NCBI RefSeq assembly: GCF_024436375.1
Contig: NZ_JAFMZM010000003.1
Location: 635,544 to 699,543, forward strand
Length of the DNA: 64,000 nucleotides
Reading direction: 5' to 3'
Source of the DNA: Nocardioides astragali
Lineage (GTDB): Bacteria; Actinomycetota; Actinomycetes; Propionibacteriales; Nocardioidaceae
Below are positions 61,549 through 64,000 of this stretch, piece by piece. Each line of letters opens with the position of its first letter. Position 1 is the stretch's first letter. The notes below the pieces were generated by a model, which was not told the DNA's origin, did no database searches, and saw only the letters and a list, made by a program, of their open reading frames with translations. Made by a program: the position numbers and the translations under genes.

Positions 61549-62322
61549 ATGGACCGCCGCCTCGCGCTCGTACGCCGTCCCTCGCCCCTGCTGGCCGACG
61601 GGCTGGTGACCCACATCGAGCGGACCCCGGTCGACGTCGACCTCGCCGTACGCCAGTGGCAGGGCTACGTCGACGCCCTCGTCGACCAGGGGTGGCAGGT
61701 GATCGAGGCCCCGCCGGCCGACGCCTGCCCCGACGGCGTCTTCATCGAGGACCCGGTCTTCGTCCACCGCGACCTCGCCGTGCTGATGCGCAGTGGCGCA
61801 CCCGAGCGACGCGGCGAGACCGAGGGGCTGGCCGACGTGCTGACCGCGCAGGGCTACCGGATCGCCGCGATCGAGGAGCCGGGCACCATGGACGGTGGCG
61901 ACATCCTCACGCACGGCGACCAGGTCTGGGTGGGCGTGGGAGGGCGCACCAACCAGGCGGGCGTCGACCAGCTGGCCGTGCTCCTGAGCGAGCTCGGCGC
62001 CACCGTCACCGCGGTGCCGACCACCAAGGCGCTGCACCTCAAGTCCGCGGTCACCGCCCTGCCCGACGGCACCGTCATCGGCTACGAGCCGGTCGTGGAC
62101 GACCCGACCACGTGGCCGGGCTTCCTCGCGATGCCGGAGGAGCCGGGGGCGCACGTCGTGCTCCTGGGTGACGACCGCCTGCTCATGTCTGCGGCGGCGC
62201 CGGAGTCGACCGGCCTGCTCGCCGCGCGCGGGCTCGACGTGGTCACCGTCGACATCTCCGAGTTCGAGAAGCTCGAGGCCTGTGTGACCTGCCTGTCGGT
62301 GCGGTTGCGCGGTCCGGCCTAG
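61549..62322 (+). CDS. N(G),N(G)-dimethylarginine dimethylaminohydrolase (DDAH)
   Basis: Hydrolyses methylated arginine to citrulline and methylamine; related to arginine deiminase. 257 residues of the guanidine-modifying fold. Catalytic His163 in ALHLKSAV and the nucleophile Cys248 in ACVTCLSVRLR; substrate loop DGVFIEDPVFV and GTMDGGDIL. ATG 61549 is the start, preceded by a leaderless-type promoter. It stands alone between the Rhs-linked membrane gene and the UdgX remnant. Confidence 0.9.
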   Translation: MDRRLALVRRPSPLLADGLVTHIERTPVDVDLAVRQWQGYVDALVDQGWQVIEAPPADACPDGVFIEDPVFVHRDLAVLMRSGAPERRGETEGLADVLTAQGYRIAAIEEPGTMDGGDILTHGDQVWVGVGGRTNQAGVDQLAVLLSELGATVTAVPTTKALHLKSAVTALPDGTVIGYEPVVDDPTTWPGFLAMPEEPGAHVVLLGDDRLLMSAAAPESTGLLAARGLDVVTVDISEFEKLEACVTCLSVRLRGPA

Positions 62323-62334
62323 CGGTCCGGGGCC

Positions 62335-62688
62335 TCAGGCGTACGGGGCGGCCAGGCGCAGGTCGTCCACGAGCGCTCCGAACGCCTCGTCGTACCCGTC
62401 CTTGCCGCGCAGCCGCAGCACCGCGGAGCGGTCGACGCCCGCCTCGGCGAGTGCCTCGTCGAGCACCCGGCCGGCAGGACCGACGAAGGGCTCACCCTGC
62501 CGGTCCTCCTGGTCGCCGGGTTGCTCGCCGACGAGCATGATCCGGGCCGAGCGGTCGCCGGCCGAGAAGACCACCTGGGTGGCCGGTTCCCCGAGCTCGC
62601 AGCCGCGGCAGTCGTGGGCGGCGGTCTGAAGGGCATCGAGCTCACCCGACTCCGGGACCCAGGGCGTGGCGTCCTTGACGTCGGCCAT
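62335..62688 (-). pseudogene. Internally deleted UdgX-type uracil-DNA glycosylase
   Basis: 117 codons, about half the usual ~210. The N-terminus is intact: the iron-sulfur Cys pair in CRGCELGEPATQVVFSAGD, then MLVGEQPGDQEDRQGEPFVGPAGRVLDEALAEAGVDR. It then jumps in frame to SAVLRLRGKDGYDEAFGALVDDLRLAA, which is the far C-terminal end of UdgX. Everything between is missing, including the KRRIH loop that links covalently to DNA and the HPS motif. The protein is very unlikely to be active. Confidence 0.8.
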
Positions 62689-62747
62689 CTCCCCACCATG
62701 CCCCGGACGGGCCCGCAACGGACCAGCCGGACGGGTGGGGCGACTGC

Positions 62748-62827
62748 GCACTCGGTCGTGAGCGCCAACTTCCTGCGATGGGCGCGCGGTCATCGCAGGA
62801 ACTTGGGTCAGTGGGCCAAGGACGCAG
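62748..62827 (+). repeat. 80-bp dispersed hairpin repeat, copy 2
   Basis: Same 80-bp unit as at 19899-19978 and in the same orientation, from gcactcggt to aaggacgcag. The hairpin arms are ttcctgcgatg (62770-62780) and catcgcaggaa (62791-62801), 11 bp, with a 10-nt loop. It lies upstream of the UdgX remnant and downstream of the kinase-like gene, both on the minus strand. Confidence 0.8.
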
Positions 62828-62888
62828 CCAACCGACCAACCTGACCGGCCAGCTCGCAGCCTCCCCGCCTGACAGGGGCAGAAGGGCC

Positions 62889-63752
62889 TCAGCTGTAGCG
62901 CGCCGCGACCTTTCCGGCCCGGGCGCCGTAGCTCCCGCCGAACATGCAGGCGTGCACGAGCAGGGGGAAGAGCTGATGGATCCCCAGTCGGTCCTCCCAG
63001 CCATCGGCGAGCGGGTGGGCCTCGGCGTAGGCCGCCATCACGCGGGGGAGGTGGGTGAGGCCGAAGAGGTGCAGCATCGCGAGGTCGACCTCGCGGTGCC
63101 CGCCGTAGGCCGCCGGGTCGATGACGTGGATCGCGAGGTCCTGACCCCAGAGGCAGTTGCCGTTCCAGAGGTCGCCGTGCAGTCGGGCCGGTGGCTCGTC
63201 GGGGATCAGCTCGGTGAGCCTGCCGACGACCCCCTCGACCGCCGCGGCGTCGGCATCGGTGATGGCGCCGCGGTCGCGGGCGAGCTTGAGGTAGGGGAGG
63301 ACGCGGCGAACGGCGTAGAACTCGGGCCAGGAACCGGCCGCCTTGTTGGGCAGGGGCAGCGTGCCGATGAACCCGTCGTGGTCGAGTCCCCAGTCGTCGG
63401 CGCCCGCGGCGTGGGTGCGGGCGAGCTGCTGGCCGAAGGTGGCCGCCGCTTCAGGCGGTGTCTTCGAGCTCTGCTCCACCCACGCCAGGATCACGCAGTC
63501 GCTCGCCGCGCCGAGAACCTCGGGCACCGGCAGCCCGCCGTCCACCTCGGCGAGCCATCGGAGTCCGGCTGCCTCGGCCTCGAAGAAGCCCTCAGGGGCG
63601 TGCGGCAGGGTCTTCATCAGCGCGGTCTGCCCGCTCGACAGCCGCAGCCGCGTCGCGGTGGAGATGTCGCCTCCGGCGACCGGGGAGGTCGCGACCACCG
63701 ACGCGCCGAGGAGCTCCTCGGCGCGCCTGGCGACCAGCGGCTGGCGAGCCAT
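62889..63752 (-). CDS. Fructosamine kinase-like (FN3K) family protein
   Basis: 287 residues, protein-kinase-like fold. VAGGDISTATRLRLSSGQTALMKTL in the N-lobe, catalytic loop ARLHGDLWNGNCLWGQDL and metal motif HVIDPAAYGGHREVDLAMLHLFG. The family deglycates Amadori products (ketoamines) by phosphorylation. Its start overlaps the preceding phosphatase gene stop by 1 nt (TGATG), so the two are co-translated, an arrangement often seen in actinomycetes. Confidence 0.87.
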   Translation of the reverse strand: MARQPLVARRAEELLGASVVATSPVAGGDISTATRLRLSSGQTALMKTLPHAPEGFFEAEAAGLRWLAEVDGGLPVPEVLGAASDCVILAWVEQSSKTPPEAAATFGQQLARTHAAGADDWGLDHDGFIGTLPLPNKAAGSWPEFYAVRRVLPYLKLARDRGAITDADAAAVEGVVGRLTELIPDEPPARLHGDLWNGNCLWGQDLAIHVIDPAAYGGHREVDLAMLHLFGLTHLPRVMAAYAEAHPLADGWEDRLGIHQLFPLLVHACMFGGSYGARAGKVAARYS

Positions 63753-64000
63753 CAGGCCTGGCCCCCGGATGACGCCTCGACCGCGCCGGAGAGCGCGGTC
63801 ACGATCGCATCGCTCGTGCGCTCGACCATCGCCAGCACCTCCTCGAACCCGTCGGGGCCACCGTAGTACGGGTCCGGTACCTCGCCACCCGGATCGACGG
63901 GATCGAAGTCACGGAAGAGCCGGACGCGGTCGGCGCGCCCGCCCACGTCGGTGAGGTTGGCCTCGTCCATCACCAGCACCAGGTCGTACGCCTCGGGCCA
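63752..64000 (-). CDS. Low-molecular-weight protein-tyrosine phosphatase, C-terminal part (runs off the window)
   Basis: Only the C-terminal 82 residues are in the window: YDLVLVMDEANLTDVGGRA, then RLFRDFDPVDPGGEVPDPYYGGPDGFEEVLAMVER. The DPYYGG motif with the general-acid Asp is diagnostic of LMW-PTPs (arsenate-reductase fold). The N-terminal CX5R phosphate loop lies outside the window. Coupled to the kinase-like gene downstream. Confidence 0.88.
   Translation of the reverse strand, partial: WPEAYDLVLVMDEANLTDVGGRADRVRLFRDFDPVDPGGEVPDPYYGGPDGFEEVLAMVERTSDAIVTALSGAVEASSGGQA

Overview
The window is GC-rich, densely packed DNA from an actinomycete. The cytosine/guanine-rich codon use, frequent GTG starts, leaderless TANNNT promoters and the content (SigK/RskA operon, HelR, MprA/MprB-like pair, UdgX remnant) all fit Actinobacteria. 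I think of Nocardioidaceae (Nocardioides-like), but that is recollection of sequence style, not a measurement. No rRNA, tRNA or CRISPR array was recognised.

Layout. (1) 0.1-5.0 kb: a three-gene acyl-CoA carboxylase/acyl-CoA dehydrogenase operon, decorated with small palindromic repeats, two of them inside the biotin-carboxylase reading frame. (2) 5.0-11.9 kb: small metabolic and regulatory genes: a berberine-bridge-type flavoenzyme divergent from an HxlR regulator, an AraC-VOC-cupin-methyltransferase operon, and an ECF sigma factor followed by a Pro/Thr-rich membrane protein. (3) 11.9-19.0 kb: a SigK-type system. sigK, rskA, an FAD-oxidoreductase fused to DUF1365, and a cyclopropane-fatty-acid synthase overlap by 4 nt each. 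Beside them lie a fasciclin (MPT70/83-like) lipoprotein and a frameshifted molybdopterin oxidoreductase; both are preceded by the same CCATCC-N15-CCGAAC promoter. (4) 19.1-28.2 kb: enoyl-CoA hydratase, a HelR-type ATPase, a secreted GH16-like lipoprotein, an EamA transporter and a glycosyltransferase. Remnants of a second helR and a second GH16 gene flank the glycosyltransferase and suggest a decayed duplication.

(5) 28.4-52.2 kb is a large surface-polysaccharide locus. A 4,6-dehydratase, aminotransferase, phosphoglycosyltransferase and acetyltransferase look like a diacetamido-trideoxyhexose priming route. The locus also has a nucleotide-sugar dehydrogenase/epimerase pair, an AsnB-like amidotransferase, several glycosyltransferases, methyltransferases, a flippase and polymerase-like membrane proteins. 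Its core (39.99-43.31 kb) encodes a HAD phosphatase, a KpsF/KdsD isomerase, KdsB and KdsA. This looks like a full route from ribulose-5-phosphate to CMP-Kdo (or a close ulosonic acid) in a bacterium that should have no LPS, and it leads directly into an unusual two-domain glycosyltransferase. This is the most interesting system in the window.

(6) 52.3-64 kb: a PhzE-like fused chorismate enzyme, a sulfatase-like lipoprotein, PabA/PabB (PabB carrying an in-frame palindromic insertion), an MprB/MprA-like two-component pair, an orphan Rhs toxin tip with a membrane-protein partner, dimethylargininase, an internally deleted UdgX, a fructosamine-kinase-like protein and the end of a low-molecular-weight tyrosine phosphatase gene that runs off the window.
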